64,000 nucleotides of DNA, taken from the NCBI RefSeq assembly GCF_003369915.1, contig NC_046673.1, positions 18,026,001 through 18,090,000 on the forward strand, in the 5' to 3' direction. The position numbers and the translations under genes were made by a program. Below the pieces are notes generated by a model. That model was not told the origin of the DNA. It did no database searches and was given only the letters and a program-made list of their open reading frames with translations. This document shows positions 50,881 to 62,477 of the stretch, piece after piece. Numbering within the stretch: position 1 is the stretch's first letter; every line of letters begins with the position of its first letter. The stretch comes from Drosophila miranda. Taxonomy: Eukaryota > Arthropoda > Insecta > Diptera > Drosophilidae.

Positions 50881-51922
50881 ATGGGACAATAAAAAAATGT
50901 ACGCCGAGTTATGCAATTTTACTTTGATCAAGTTGTTACATGGCAACTACGCGGTATGTACACATTTGCTACATAATGGCAGGAAAAAGATGGTGTGGAC
51001 AACAGGCCAAACGGCCCAGAAAATGCAATGCATGCTAGGTGATACCCACCCCAATTGCTCAATATACCTTGAAGACAAACAGCGAGGTGAGGCTCCTGTG
51101 AACCTTGCCATTTGGGTTATCTTTTTTTGCCTGTTGACCATACCCCTTCGAATGGCCCACTAAAAATTACGACTCATTTTTTCGTTGCAGGAGAGAACAG
51201 CAATGTGACCGTCCGACCCGCAAAAATACCTCCGTGGAAACACTTTTTGACATGCCTTTTTTCCATTTTTGAAAAAAATTGAGATTTTGATGGCAAACGA
51301 TCAGGAATTCGATGCTGATCACGAATTAGTATTCGATGTGGCCTGGGACATGGCTCTAAATAGCATTTATATTTGGTTCCTACATTGGTGCATTAGAGAA
51401 GAGGGTGAGACCATATTTAAACTTTGCAAGGTGTGTGAGCTAGACATGGTGGCAAGAACATCAGTCTGACCTCGAACTTAGCGATAAAACTTACAGAAAT
51501 AGACCGAAATTTCAGAAATAGACCGAAATATATACCGATGACAAAAAAAACCCTTGGTAAGCACTTACAATCCAGATATTCTAGAAATATGGATTTGTGA
51601 TAAAGTCGTCGACAAAAATATTGCACTGAAAATATCGTACCAAAACTACAAAATATTCCCAAAAAAAAAAGCAGTTTCTAACTTGAAGAAAACAAAAAAT
51701 AGATGAAAATTAAAAAAAAAACGGTCAAAACAGCATTTTCCAAGTCGTCGCAAGCCATACCTGTAGATATAAATAAAAACTAGTAATTGCCAATCTGCGG
51801 TTCTCACCAGAATTTTTACAGGAGTAAGCTTCACTCCAGAACCTAGTACTGTCGCTGATAATTTCTCTCTTTATTTATTTGTTGGTCTCTCTTTGTATTT
51901 TCATTCAATTCCTCAATATTTT
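50881..51922. other. Intergenic DNA with one dispersed repeat
   Basis: No gene is supported. It contains the second copy of the 150-bp dispersed repeat (51249-51405), a near-match to promoter Motif 1 (GGTCACATTG, minus, near 51194-51203) and AT-rich sequence. Confidence 0.6.
51249..51405 (+). repeat. Dispersed repeat copy B2 (pair with 30.47 kb)
   Basis: Nearly identical to 30469-30622 over the central part. Here the frame from an ATG at 51294 is open through the block to about 51467, whereas in the first copy an indel breaks it. A fragment of a larger mobile element is the simplest reading. Confidence 0.8.
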
Positions 51923-52981
51923 TATACCCGATACTCAAAATGAGTATTGGGGTATATTAGATTTGTGGTAAAAGTGGATGTGTGTAACGTCCAGAAGGAA
52001 TCGTTTCCGACCCCATAAAGTATATATATTCTTGATCAGCATCAATAGCCGAGTCGATTGAGCCCTGTCTGTCTGTCCGTCTGTCCGTCCGTCCGTCTGT
52101 CCGTCCCCTTCAGCGCCTAGTGCTCAAAGACTATAAGAGCTAGAGCAACGATGTTTTGGATCCAGACTTCTGTGATATGTCACTGCTACAAAAATATTTC
52201 AAAACTTCGCCCCGCCCACTTCCGCCCCCACAAAGGACGAAAATCTGTGGCATCCACATTTTTAAAGATACGATAAAACCAAAAACGCAGAATCGTAGAG
52301 GATGACTATATGTTTTAGAATGTAAGATCTCAACCAGATCGTATAATTATTATAGCCAGAATCAAGAAAACAATTTCATTCTTTCTCGCTCTGTCTCTCT
52401 CTAACACACAGGTTTCATGGTCGGTTTTGCCAATTGCAAAATATGAGTTCAAGGATCTCAGAACCTATAAGAGCCAGAGCAACCAAATTTGGTATCCACA
52501 CTCCTGTGATATCGGACCTTGACCGTTTCGTGTCCAAATTTCGCCACACCCCCTTTCGCCCCCGCAAAGGACGAAAAACTGGGGCATCCACAAATCTCAG
52601 AGACTATTAAGGCTAGAGTAACCAAATTTGGTATCCGCACTTCTGTTAGATCTCACTATAAAACGTATGTCTCAGAATTTCGCCCCACCCCCTTCCGCCC
52701 CCACAAAGGACGAAAATCTGTTGCATCCACAATATTGCACATTTGAGAAAACTAAAAACGCAGAATCATAGATAATGACCATATCTATCAGATTGCTGAA
52801 TCTGGACCAGATCAGATAATTTTTATAGCCAAAAGCAACAAATCAATTTGCACTGGCTTCGCAGCGCCCGACGTCACGCTCAGACTGATTTTCTGTCTCT
52901 CTCGCACGCACTCTTTGTCGTGTCGTTTAATATTAGCTGCGTCTGCCGAAGGAGAGCCATACTGACTTAGTATCGGGTATA
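51923..52981. mobile_element. 1059-bp nonautonomous element with 13-bp terminal inverted repeats
   Basis: It begins TATACCCGATACT (51923-51935) and ends with the exact complement AGTATCGGGTATA (52969-52981). Inside are a CTGT/CCGT microsatellite (52063-52107), a repeated 'CGCCCCCACAAAGGACGAAAA' type block at about 52225, 52560 and 52705, and GA/CT-rich sequence. There is no transposase frame. The inner layout repeats about every 350 bp, so it may be partly tandem in origin. A related truncated copy lies in nocte. Confidence 0.7.
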
Positions 52982-53164
52982 ACTGTAGAGTTGCGGTGTC
53001 CGCAGCAACTCACAACGTTCCCCCTCGTTAACTTTAAGGTATGGCGCACAAGATTTGTTTTACGGAAAAAAATTCAACCTGTTTTAGAATTTCATTATTA
53101 TCTGGTAAACTAGTGGCAAATATCGTTAAAAAAAAATGATGAGCCTGCCACATTTTCACACAGA

Positions 53165-53314
53165 GCGACTGCTCCCGTTTTCGCAACACAAAAAGGTCAA
53201 TTCTTCCCACCAGGAGGCAAAAGAAAGGAGTAAGAACCGTGACCCACGTCTACGTCAACACCCCCAAAACGTACGATGACCAAGAAGGCGGTCAAGAACC
53301 GCGAAACGCGAGTG
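53165..53314. repeat. Inverted satellite unit at the left edge of the array
   Basis: 53165-53189 is a short satellite piece in the array orientation. 53191-53314 is the reverse complement of about 124 bp of the unit (from the AAAAAGGTCAATTCTT end to GCGAGTG) with scattered differences. The direct array starts at 53316, so the boundary is a head-to-head junction. Confidence 0.85.
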
Positions 53315-53315
53315 T

Positions 53316-56300
53316 CTTTCGCAAGACAAAACCTCCCGCAATTCACAAATTTGTATCGCAGTTGGCCGCATTATCGCTTTCTTGCTTCGTCCGAATCTGT
53401 GGTAACTTCCCAACTGCCAACACCAACGCGATTCTTTGCCACTCGCGTTTCTTGACCGCCTTCTTGGTCATCGTAAAATTTGGGGGTGTTGACGCAGAAG
53501 TGGGTCACGGTTCTCACTCCTTCGTTTAGCCTCCTGGGGAGAAGAATTGACCTTTTTCCACGCTTCTCGGTGCGGCTGGTGCGACTGCTCCCGTTTTCGC
53601 AAGACAAAACCTCCCGCAATTCACAAATTTGTATCGCAGTTGGCCGCATTATCGCTTTCTTGCTTCTTGCTTCGTCCGAATCTGTGGTAACTTCCGAACT
53701 TGCAACACCAACGCGATTCTTTACCACTCGCGTTTCTTGACCGCCTTCTTGGTCATCGTAAAATTTGGGGGTGTTGACGCAGACGTGGGTCACGGTTCTC
53801 ACTCCTTCGTTTAGCCTCCTGGGGAGAAGAATTGACCTTTTTCCACGCTTCTCGGTGCGGCTGGTGCGACTGCTCCCGTTTTCGCAAGACAAAACCTCCT
53901 GCAATTCACAAATTTGTGTCGCAGTTGGCCGCATTATCGCTTTCTTGCTTCGTCCGAATCTGTGGTAACTTCCGAACTGCCAACACCAACGCGATTCTTT
54001 ACCACTCGCCTTCTTGGTCATCGTAAAATTTTGGGGTGTTGACGCAGACGTGGGTCACGGTTCTCACTCCTTCGTTTAGCCTCCTGGGGAGAAGAATTGA
54101 CCTTTTTCCACGCTTCTCGGTGCGGCTGGTGCGACTGCTCCCGTTTTCGCAAGACAAAACCTCCCGCAATTCACAAATTTGTGTCGCAGTTGGCCGCATT
54201 ATCGCTTTCTTGCTTCTAGCTTCGTCCGAATCTGTGGTAACTTCCGAACTGCCAACACCAACGCGATTCTTTACCACTCGCGTTTCTTGACCGCCTTCTT
54301 GGTCATCGTAAAATTTGGGGGTGTTGACGCAGACGTGGGTCACGGTTCTCACTCCTTCGTTTAGCCTCCTGGCGAGAAGAATTGACCTTTTTCCACGCTT
54401 CTCGGTGCGGCTGGTGCGACTGCTCCCGTTTTCGCAAGACAAAACCTCCCGCAATTCACAAATTTGTGTCGCAGTTGGCCGCATTATCGCTTTCTTGCTT
54501 CTAGCTTCGTCCGAATCTGTGGTAACTTCCGAACTGCCAACACCAACGCGATTCTTTACCACTCGCGTTTCTTGACCGCCTTCTTGGTCATCGTAAAATT
54601 TGGGGGTGTTGACGCAGACGTGGGTCACGGTTCTCACTCCTTCGTTTAGCCTCCTGGCGAGAAGAATTGACCTTTTTCCACGCTTCTCGGTGCGGCTGGT
54701 GCGACTGCTCCCGTTTTCGCAAGACAAAACCTCCTGCAATTCACAAATTTGTGTCGCAGTTGGCCGCATTATCGCTTTCTTGCTTCGTCCGAATCTGTGG
54801 TAACTTCCGAACTGCCAACACCAACGCGATTCTTTACCACTCGCCTTCTTGGTCATCGTAAAATTTTGGGGTGTTGACGCAGACGTGGGTCACGGTTCTC
54901 ACTCCTTCGTTTAGCCTCCTGGGGAGAAGAATTGACCTTTTTCCACGCTTCTCGGTGCGGCTGGTGCGACTGCTCCCGTTTTCGCAAGACAAAACCTCCC
55001 GCAATTCACAAATTTGTGTCGCAGTTGGCCGCATTATCGCTTTCTTGCTTCTAGCTTCGTCCGAATCTGTGGTAACTTCCGAACTGCCAACACCAACGCG
55101 ATTCTTTACCACTCGCGTTTCTTGACCGCCTTCTTGGTCATCGTAAAATTTTGGGGTGTTGACGCAGACGTGGGTCACGGTTCTCACTCCTTCGTTTAGC
55201 CTCCTGGGGAGAAGAATTGACCTTTTTCCACGCTTCTCGGTGCGGCTGGTGCGACTGCTCCCGTTTTCGCAAGACAAAACCTCCCGCAATTCACAAATTT
55301 GTGTCGCAGTTGGCCGCATTATCGCTTTCTTGCTTCTAGCTTCGTCCGAATCTGTGGTAACTTCCGAACTGCCATCACCAACGCGATTCTTTACCACTCG
55401 CGTTTCTTGACCGCCTTCTTGGTCATCGTAAAATTTGGGGGTGTTGACGCAGACGTGGGTCGCGGTTCTCACTCCTTCGTTTAGCCTCCTGGGGAGAAGA
55501 ATTGACCTTTTTCCACGCTTCTCGGTGCGGCTGGTGCGACTGCTCCCGTTTTCGCAAGACAAAACCTCCCGCAATTCACAAATTTGTGTCGCAGTTGGCC
55601 GCATTATCGCTTTCTCGCTTCGTCCGAATCTGTGGTAACTTTCGAACTGCCAACACCAACGCGATTCTTTACCACTCGCGTTTCTTGACCGCCTTCTTGG
55701 TCATCGTAAAATTTTGGGGTGTTGACGCAGACGTGGGTCACGGTTCTCACTCCTTCGTTTAGCCTCCTGGGGAGAAGAATTGACCTTTTTCCACGCTTCT
55801 CGGTGCGGCTGGTGCGACTGCTCCCGTTTTCGCAAGACAAAACCTCCCGCAATTCACAAATTTGTGTCGCAGTTGGCCGCATTATCGCTTTCTTGCTTCG
55901 TCCGAATCTGTGGTAACTTCCGAACTGCCAACACCAACGCGATTCTTTACCACTCGCGTTTCTTGACCGCCTTCTTGGTCATCGTAAAATTTGGGGGTGT
56001 TGACGCAGAAGTGGGTCACGGTTCTCACTCCTTCGTTTAGCCTCCTGGGGAGAAGAATTGACCTTTTTCCACGCTTCTCGGTGCGGCTGGTGCGACTGCT
56101 CCCGTTTTCGCAAGACAAAACCTCCCGCAATTCACAAATTTGTGTCGCAGTTGGCCGCATATCGCTTTCTTGCTTCGTCCGAATCAGTGGTAACTTCCGA
56201 ACTGCCAACACCAACGCGATTCTTTACCACTCGCGTTTCTTGACCGCCTTCTTGGTCATCGTAAAATTTGGGGGTGTTGACGCAGAAGTGGGTCACGGTT

Positions 56301-59300
56301 CTCACTCCTTCGTTTAGCCTCCTGGGGAGAAGAATTGACCTTTTTCCACGCTTCTCGGTGCGGCTGGTGCGACTGCTCCCGTTTTCGCAAGACAAAACCT
56401 CCCGCAATTCACAAATTTGTGTCGCAGTTGGCCGCATTATCGCTTTCTTGCTTCGTCCGAATCAGTGGTAACTTCCGAACTGCCAACACCAACGCGATTC
56501 TTTACCACTCGCGTTTCTTGACCGCCTTCTTGGTCATCGTAAAATTTGGGGGTGTTGACGCAGAAGTGGGTCACGGTTCTCACTCCTTCGTTTAGCCTCC
56601 TGGGGAGAAGAATTGACCTTTTTCCACGCTTCTCGGTGCGGCTGGTGCGACTGCTCCCGTTTTCGCAAGACAAAACCTCCCGCAATTCACAAATTTGTGT
56701 CGCAGTTGGCCGCATTATCGCTTTCTTGCTTCGTCCGAATCAGTGGTAACTTCCGAACTGCCAACACCAACGCGATTCTTTACCACTCGCGTTTCTTGAC
56801 CGCCTTCTTGGTCATCGTAAAATTTGGGGGTGTTGACGCAGACGTGGGTCACGGTTCTCACTCCTTCGTTTAGCCTCCTGGGGAGAAGAATTGACCTTTT
56901 TCCACGCTTCTCGGTGCGGCTGGTGCGACTGCTCCCGTTTTCGCAAGACAAAACCTCCCGCAATTCACAAATTTGTGTCGCAGTTGGCCGCATTATCGCT
57001 TTCTTGCTTCGTCCGAATCTGTGGTAACTTCCGAACTGCCAACACCAACGCGATTCTTTACCACTCGCGTTTCTTGACCGCCTTCTTGGTCATCGTAAAA
57101 TTTGGGGGTGTTGACGCAGACGTGGGTCACGGTTCTCACTCCTTCGTTTAGCCTCCTGGCGAGAAGAATTGACCTTTTTCCACGCTTCTCGGTGCGGCTG
57201 GTGCGACTGCTCCCGTTTTCGCAAGACAAAACCTCCCGCAATTCACAAATTTGTGTCGCAGTTGGCCGCATTATCGCTTTCTTGCTTCGTCCGAATCTGT
57301 GGTAACTTCCGAACTGCCATCACCAACGCGATTCTTTACCACTCGCGTTTCTTGACCGCCTTCTTGGTCATCGTAAAATTTGGGGGTGTTGACGCAGACG
57401 TGGGTCACGGTTCTCACTCCTTCGTTTAGCCTCCTGGGGAGAAGAATTGACCTTTTTCCACGCTTCTCGGTGCGGCTGGTGCGACTGCTCCCGTTTTCGC
57501 AAGACAAAACCTCCCGCAATTCACAAATTTGTGTCGCAGTTGGCCGCATTATCGCTTTCTTGCTTCGTCCGAATCAGTGGTAACTTCCGAACTGCCAACA
57601 CCAACGCGATTCTTTACCACTCGCGTTTCTTGACCGCCTTCTTGGTCATCGTAAAATTTGGGGGTGTTGACGCAGAAGTGGGTCACGGTTCTCACTCCTT
57701 CGTTTAGTCTCCTGGGGAGAAGAATTGACCTTTTTCCACGCTTCTCGGTGCGGCTGGTGCGACTGCTCCCGTTTTCGCAAGACAAAACCTCCCGCAATTC
57801 ACAAATTTGTGTCGCAGTTGGCCGCATTATCGCTTTCTTGCTTCTTGCTTCGTCCGAATCTGTGGTAACTTCCGAACTGCCAACACCAACGCGATTCTTT
57901 ACCACTCGCGTTTCTTGACCGCCTTCTTGGTCATCGTAAAATTTGGGGGTGTTGACGCAGAAGTGGGTCACGGTTCTCACTCCTTCGTTTAGCCTCCTGG
58001 GGAGAAGAATTGACCTTTTTCCACGCTTCTCGGTGCGGCTGGTGCGACTGCTCCCGTTTTCGCAAGACAAAACCTCCCGCAATTCACAAATTTGTATCGC
58101 AGTTGGCCGCATTATCGCTTTCTTGCTTCTAGCTTCGTCCGAATCTGTGGTAACTTCCGAGCTGCCATCACCAACGCGATTCTTTACCACTCGCGTTTCT
58201 TGACCGCCTTCTTGGTCATCGTAAAATTTTGGGGTGTTGACGCAGACGTGGGTCACGGTTCTCACTCCTTCGTTTAGCCTCCTGGGGAGAAGAATTGACC
58301 TTTTTCCACGCTTCTCGGTGCGGCTGGTGCGACTGCTCCCGTTTTCGCAAGACAAAACCTCCCGCAATTCACAAATTTGTGTCGCAGTTGGCCGCATTAT
58401 CACTAGATCTGCCAGTGGAAGACTCCTCCGTATCTGTGGTAACTTCCGAACTGCCATCACCAACGCGATTCTTTACCACTCGCGTTTCTTGACCGCCTTC
58501 TTGGTCATCGTAAAATTTGGGGGTGTTGACGCAGACGTGGGTCACGGTTCTCACTCCTTCGTTTAGCCTCCTGGGGAGAAGAATTGACCTTTTTCCACGC
58601 TTCTCGGTGCGGCTGGTGCGACTGCTCCCGTTTTCGCAAGACAAAACCTCCCGCAATTCACAAATTTGTGTCGCAGTTGGCCGCATTATCACTAGATCTG
58701 CCAGTGGAAGACTCCTCCGTATCTGTGGTAACTTCCGAACTGCCATCACCAACGCGATTCTTTACCACTCGCGTTTCTTGACCGCCTTCTTGGTCATCGT
58801 AAAATTTGGGGGTGTTGACGCAGACGTGGGTCACGGTTCTCACTCCTTCGTTTAGCCTCCTGGGGAGAAGAATTGACCTTTTTCCACGCTTCTCGGTGCG
58901 GCTGGTGCGACTGCTCCCGTTTTCGCAAGACAAAACCTCCCGCAATTCACAAATTTGTATCGCAGTTGGCCGCATTATCGCTTTCTTGCTTCGTCCGAAT
59001 CAGTGGTAACTTCCGAACTGCCAACACCAACGCGATTCTTTACCACTCGCGTTTCTTGACCGCCTTCTTGGTCATCGTAAAATTTGGGGGTGTTGACGCA
59101 GAAGTGGGTCACGGTTCTCACTCCTTCGTTTAGCCTCCTGGGGAGAAGAATTGACCTTTTTCCACGCTTCTCGGTGCGGCTGGTGCGACTGCTCCCGTTT
59201 TCGCAAGACAAAACCTCCCGCAATTCACAAATTTGTATCGCAGTTGGCCGCATTATCGCTTTCTTGCTTCTTGCTTCGTCCGAATCTGTGGTAACTTCCG

Positions 59301-60089
59301 AACTGCCAACACCAACGCGATTCTTTACCACTCGCGTTTCTTGACCGCCTTCTTGGTCATCGTAAAATTTGGGGGTGTTGACGCAGAAGTGGGTCACGGT
59401 TCTCACTCCTTCGTTTAGCCTCCTGGGGAGAAGAATTGACCTTTTTCCACGCTTCTCGGTGCGGCTGGTGCGACTGCTCCCGTTTTCGCAAGACAAAACC
59501 TCCCGCAATTCACAAATTTGTGTCGCAGTTGGCCGCATTATCGCTTTCTTGCTTCGTCCGAATCTGTGGTAACTTCCGAACTGCCAACACCAACGCGATT
59601 CTTTACCACTCGCGTTTCTTGACCGCCTTCTTGGTCATCGTAAAATTTTGGGGTGTTGACGCAGACGTGGGTCACGGTTCTCACTCCTTCGTTTAGCCTC
59701 CTGGGAAGAAGAATTGACCTTTTTCCACGCTTCTCGGTGCGGCTGGTGCGACTGCTCCCGTTTTCGCAAGACAAAACCTCCCGCAATTCACAAATTTGTG
59801 TCGCAGTTGGCCGCATTATCGCTTTCTTGCTTCGTCCGAATCAGTGGTAACTTCCGAACTGCCAACACCAACGCGATTCTTTACCACTCGCGTTTCTTGA
59901 CCGCCTTCTTGGTCATCGTAAAATTTGGGGGTGTTGACGCAGACGTGGGTCACGGTTCTCACTCCTTCGTTTAGCCTCCTGGGGAGAAGAATTGACCTTT
60001 TTCCACGCTTCTCGGTGCGGCTGGTGCGACTGCTCCCGTTTTCGCAAGACAAAACCTCCCGCAATTCACAAATTTGTATCGCAGTTGGC
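53316..60089. repeat. Satellite array, 24 units of 265-289 bp
   Basis: Successive landmarks (GTGTTGACGCAGA) occur at 53486, 53771, 54036, 54321, 54606, 54871, 55156, 55441, 55719, 55997, 56274, 56552, 56830, 57108, 57386, 57664, 57949, 58234, 58523, 58812, 59090, 59375, 59653 and 59931. Spacings are 265, 277/278, 285 and 289 bp. The 285 form has an extra 7-bp TTCT(T/A)GC, the 265 form lacks 13 bp, and the 289 form has a replaced segment ACTAGATCTGCCAGTGG. Units are highly similar. Both strands carry open frames (up to 304 codons on the minus strand) but the 278-bp spacing breaks them, so I treat the array as noncoding satellite. Confidence 0.95.
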
Positions 60090-60096
60090 TTGCATT

Positions 60097-60790
60097 GAAT
60101 AGGGGCTCCACGGCACCGTTTTGTGGTGCAGCACAATGACCAAGGACAGTTGTTGGCTGGTTCGGTGCTTGTTGCGGTGGTTGCTCACGCTGCTTCCGAG
60201 CCCGAACGCTGCGTCAACGCACTGGCAGCGAAATACTATAAATACAGCTGCGCCGCTGTCTCTGCATTAATTTTTTTTTTTTTCTGTCCATCGAATTTTC
60301 ATATATTTTATACTCCTGATAGTTAATGCTATTTGTTAGTTGTAGTTGAATAGGGGCTCCACGGCACCGTTTTGTGGTGCAGCACAATGACCAAGGACAG
60401 CTGTTGGCTGGTTCGGTGCTTATTGCGGTGGTTGCTCACGCTGCTTCCGAGCCCGAACGCTGCGTCAACGCACTGGCAGCGAAATACTATAAATACAGCT
60501 GCGACGCTGTCTCTGCATTAATTTTTTTTTTTTTCTGTCCATCGAATTTTCATATATTTTATACTCCTGATAGTTAATGCTATTTTTTAGTTGTAGTTGA
60601 ATAGGGGCTCCACGGCACCGTTTTGTGGTGCAGCACAATGACCAAGGACAGTTGTTGGCTGGTTCGGGGCTTGTTGCAGTGGTTGCTCACGCTGCTTCCG
60701 AGCCCGAACGCTGCGTCAACGCACTGGCAGCGAAATACTACATCTGCGCCGCTGACTGCATAATTTTTTTTTCCTGACTGTCGACGGTCG
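60097..60790 (+). repeat. 251-bp tandem repeat, two full units and a shortened third
   Basis: Units start at 60097, 60348 and 60599 with GAATAGGGGCTCCACGGCAC. Each has a GC-rich first half, a CTATAAATA box (deleted in the third), and a T-run of about 12. The first two differ at only a few positions. The array follows the satellite directly, with about 8 bp between. Open frames of 67 codons lack an ATG; an ATG-started 45-codon frame also exists. Confidence 0.9.
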
Positions 60791-61764
60791 ATAGTTGACC
60801 GCGATAGGCGATCTAGTATTTAATCTATATCGATAGATGGTGAATTTCCAGCCACGAATGAACGGGCATATTTTCGGCTACCACGAGGTGCCGCCATAAT
60901 TTAAGCTTCACTTTTACTGTCGTTAAGATTATTTGGCAACATTGTGCTAGGTTATGACCGATGTATTTATAGAATAAAACAGAACCAGTGCCAGTACCGG
61001 CAATCAGCCAGCATAACTGCTAGCGCGGATTTAATTGCTGCTATCACTAACCATACAGTATATAGATGTGCCAGTTCATACAACGAAAGCGTCACACACT
61101 GGCTAGCGCGCTCAGTACCCCAGAGTGACGTCATCATGAGAGAGAGAGCGCAGAGAGAACATCTTTGCATATGTTCGTACACACGCAATATGTTTCGACA
61201 AAAATATGTGATTGTATGCTTTTTCAGATTTATTGAACTCTCTCAGGTCTGGTTCTGTTTTGCCACCAGCATGTTTTAGTGTATGGGTGCACATGCATTC
61301 TCACGTACTTTGCGTGTGTGTGTTTAGTATTGCTGGCCGCTAGAACTGAAATTTGAGTTTGGTTCTTGTTTTGGGTCTTTTGATGGACTGACCTACCGCC
61401 ACAAAATAAATGAAGAATGGGCAGGGGGTGGGGGTATGGTACACTAGGGCGCGGGAAATGAAATAAAAGCTGTTATTTGTTTGATGTATACCACAAAATA
61501 TAAAATATTACAATAATATAATTACACATTTATTTCCTTATTTTAAACAGGTTTATTATAAATTATAAAAATTATGCAAACGCCGTCGGTTCTCGACTTT
61601 TTTGTTTATTATAACTAAAACAATGATGTATCTAATTATACAATATAAGAAAAAATATATATATACTTAAATAAATTTGCATAAATATATATATTTCTTT
61701 CTATAAATAGAGGATATGCCTTAAGAATGTTCATATATGTAACTATATATATATATTTTGTTGT
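60791..61764. other. Repeat-rich intergenic DNA
   Basis: No gene is seen. It includes the second copy of dispersed repeat A (61042-61220), a TATCGATAG motif near 60827, GA-rich sequence near 61138-61160 and an AT-rich stretch with TATA microsatellites from 61480 onwards. Confidence 0.6.
61042..61220 (+). repeat. Dispersed repeat copy A2 (pair with 20.09 kb)
   Basis: Shares TATCACTAACCATACAGTAT, GATGTGCCAGTTCATAC and AAATATGTGATTGTAT in order with 20093-20262. The middle parts differ. Confidence 0.7.
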
Positions 61765-62104
61765 ACCCTTGTTTTTTAATGGTGCGTCGGATAGTTTGGG
61801 CTGAAACGGTCTTTCCGTGGCCGACAAATAATTCAGCTTTTAATTCCGGTGCACTGAGTCGTGGATTTTTCTTCACTTTCTTTATGATATCGGCTTCTTC
61901 GCGCTTAGTCAACTTGTTCGGTTGTCCGGTTTGCTTAATTGATGCGATTCTTCCTTCATTTTTGAACCTGCGGACGATGTCACCGATCGTATTCAGATTC
62001 ATTTTCAGAATTTGGGCAGTTTCTTTGTAGGTCTTGCCCTCTAAATGCAACTGGAGCACAAGTTTTCGCTGCTCCAAGGATGAATTAATCCCTTTACGGC
62101 CCAT
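61765..62104 (-). pseudogene. Tc1-like transposase N-terminal fragment
   Basis: About 113 codons from ATG at 62104 encode the bipartite helix-turn-helix DNA-binding region of a Tc1/mariner transposase (starts MGRKGINSS, with KTYKETAQIL and TIGDIVRRFKNEGRI, then KLTKREEADIIKKVKKNP). The frame then runs into low-complexity TATA sequence and stops. The DDE catalytic domain is absent, so it cannot be an active transposase, although a DNA-binding repressor-like fragment is conceivable. The frame itself has no stop, suggesting a fairly recent truncation. Confidence 0.85.
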
Positions 62105-62475
62105 TTTAATTTTAGGTGGAACAATTCGATTTAGCGGTGTGCTTGCTGATCATGAATGTAAGTCAAGTGTTTGTTTTTCGGGGAAACCCATTTTTTGTGC
62201 CATTTGGGGCTATTTGGAGTTGCCACAGGGTTTTATAATGCGATTTCCCAAAAATGCCGAATATTAAAGTAACGCAAATTTTGAGCTTTTTTTTTGTTTT
62301 ATTATATTTTCTCTATTCATTTAAAATAAAATCATTATTATATATACCTCTCTGAAAAGGTAAAACTTCAAGCTTTATTCCCTCATTAAAATTTTTTTAT
62401 TTTTTTGTAGTTTAATGCATTTTATTCGCGTTTGAAGTTGAAAAAAAAAATGACGAATATTAAAGTTACCCACTG
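61765..62475 (-). mobile_element. Truncated Tc1-like transposon
   Basis: The minus strand starts at 62475 with CAGTGGGTAACTTTAATATT next to a TA dinucleotide (62476-62477), as expected for Tc1-like ends. A related inner repeat (CGAATATTAAAGTAACG on the plus strand, near 62259) lies about 195 bp inside, an IR/DR-type terminus. A transposase start at 62104 follows. The element breaks off near 61765 in an AT repeat, so the catalytic part and the other terminus are gone. Confidence 0.8.
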
Positions 62476-62477
62476 TA

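Noticed and set aside
53316-60089. CRISPR array or multi-domain protein gene
   Set aside because: Units are about 280 bp with no short repeat/spacer alternation, and 278-bp spacing breaks every long frame. This is eukaryotic satellite DNA.
60097-60590. 67-codon ORF repeated in the 251-bp units
   Set aside because: The frame starts with GTG, not ATG, and the third unit is shortened; repetition follows from the tandem array.
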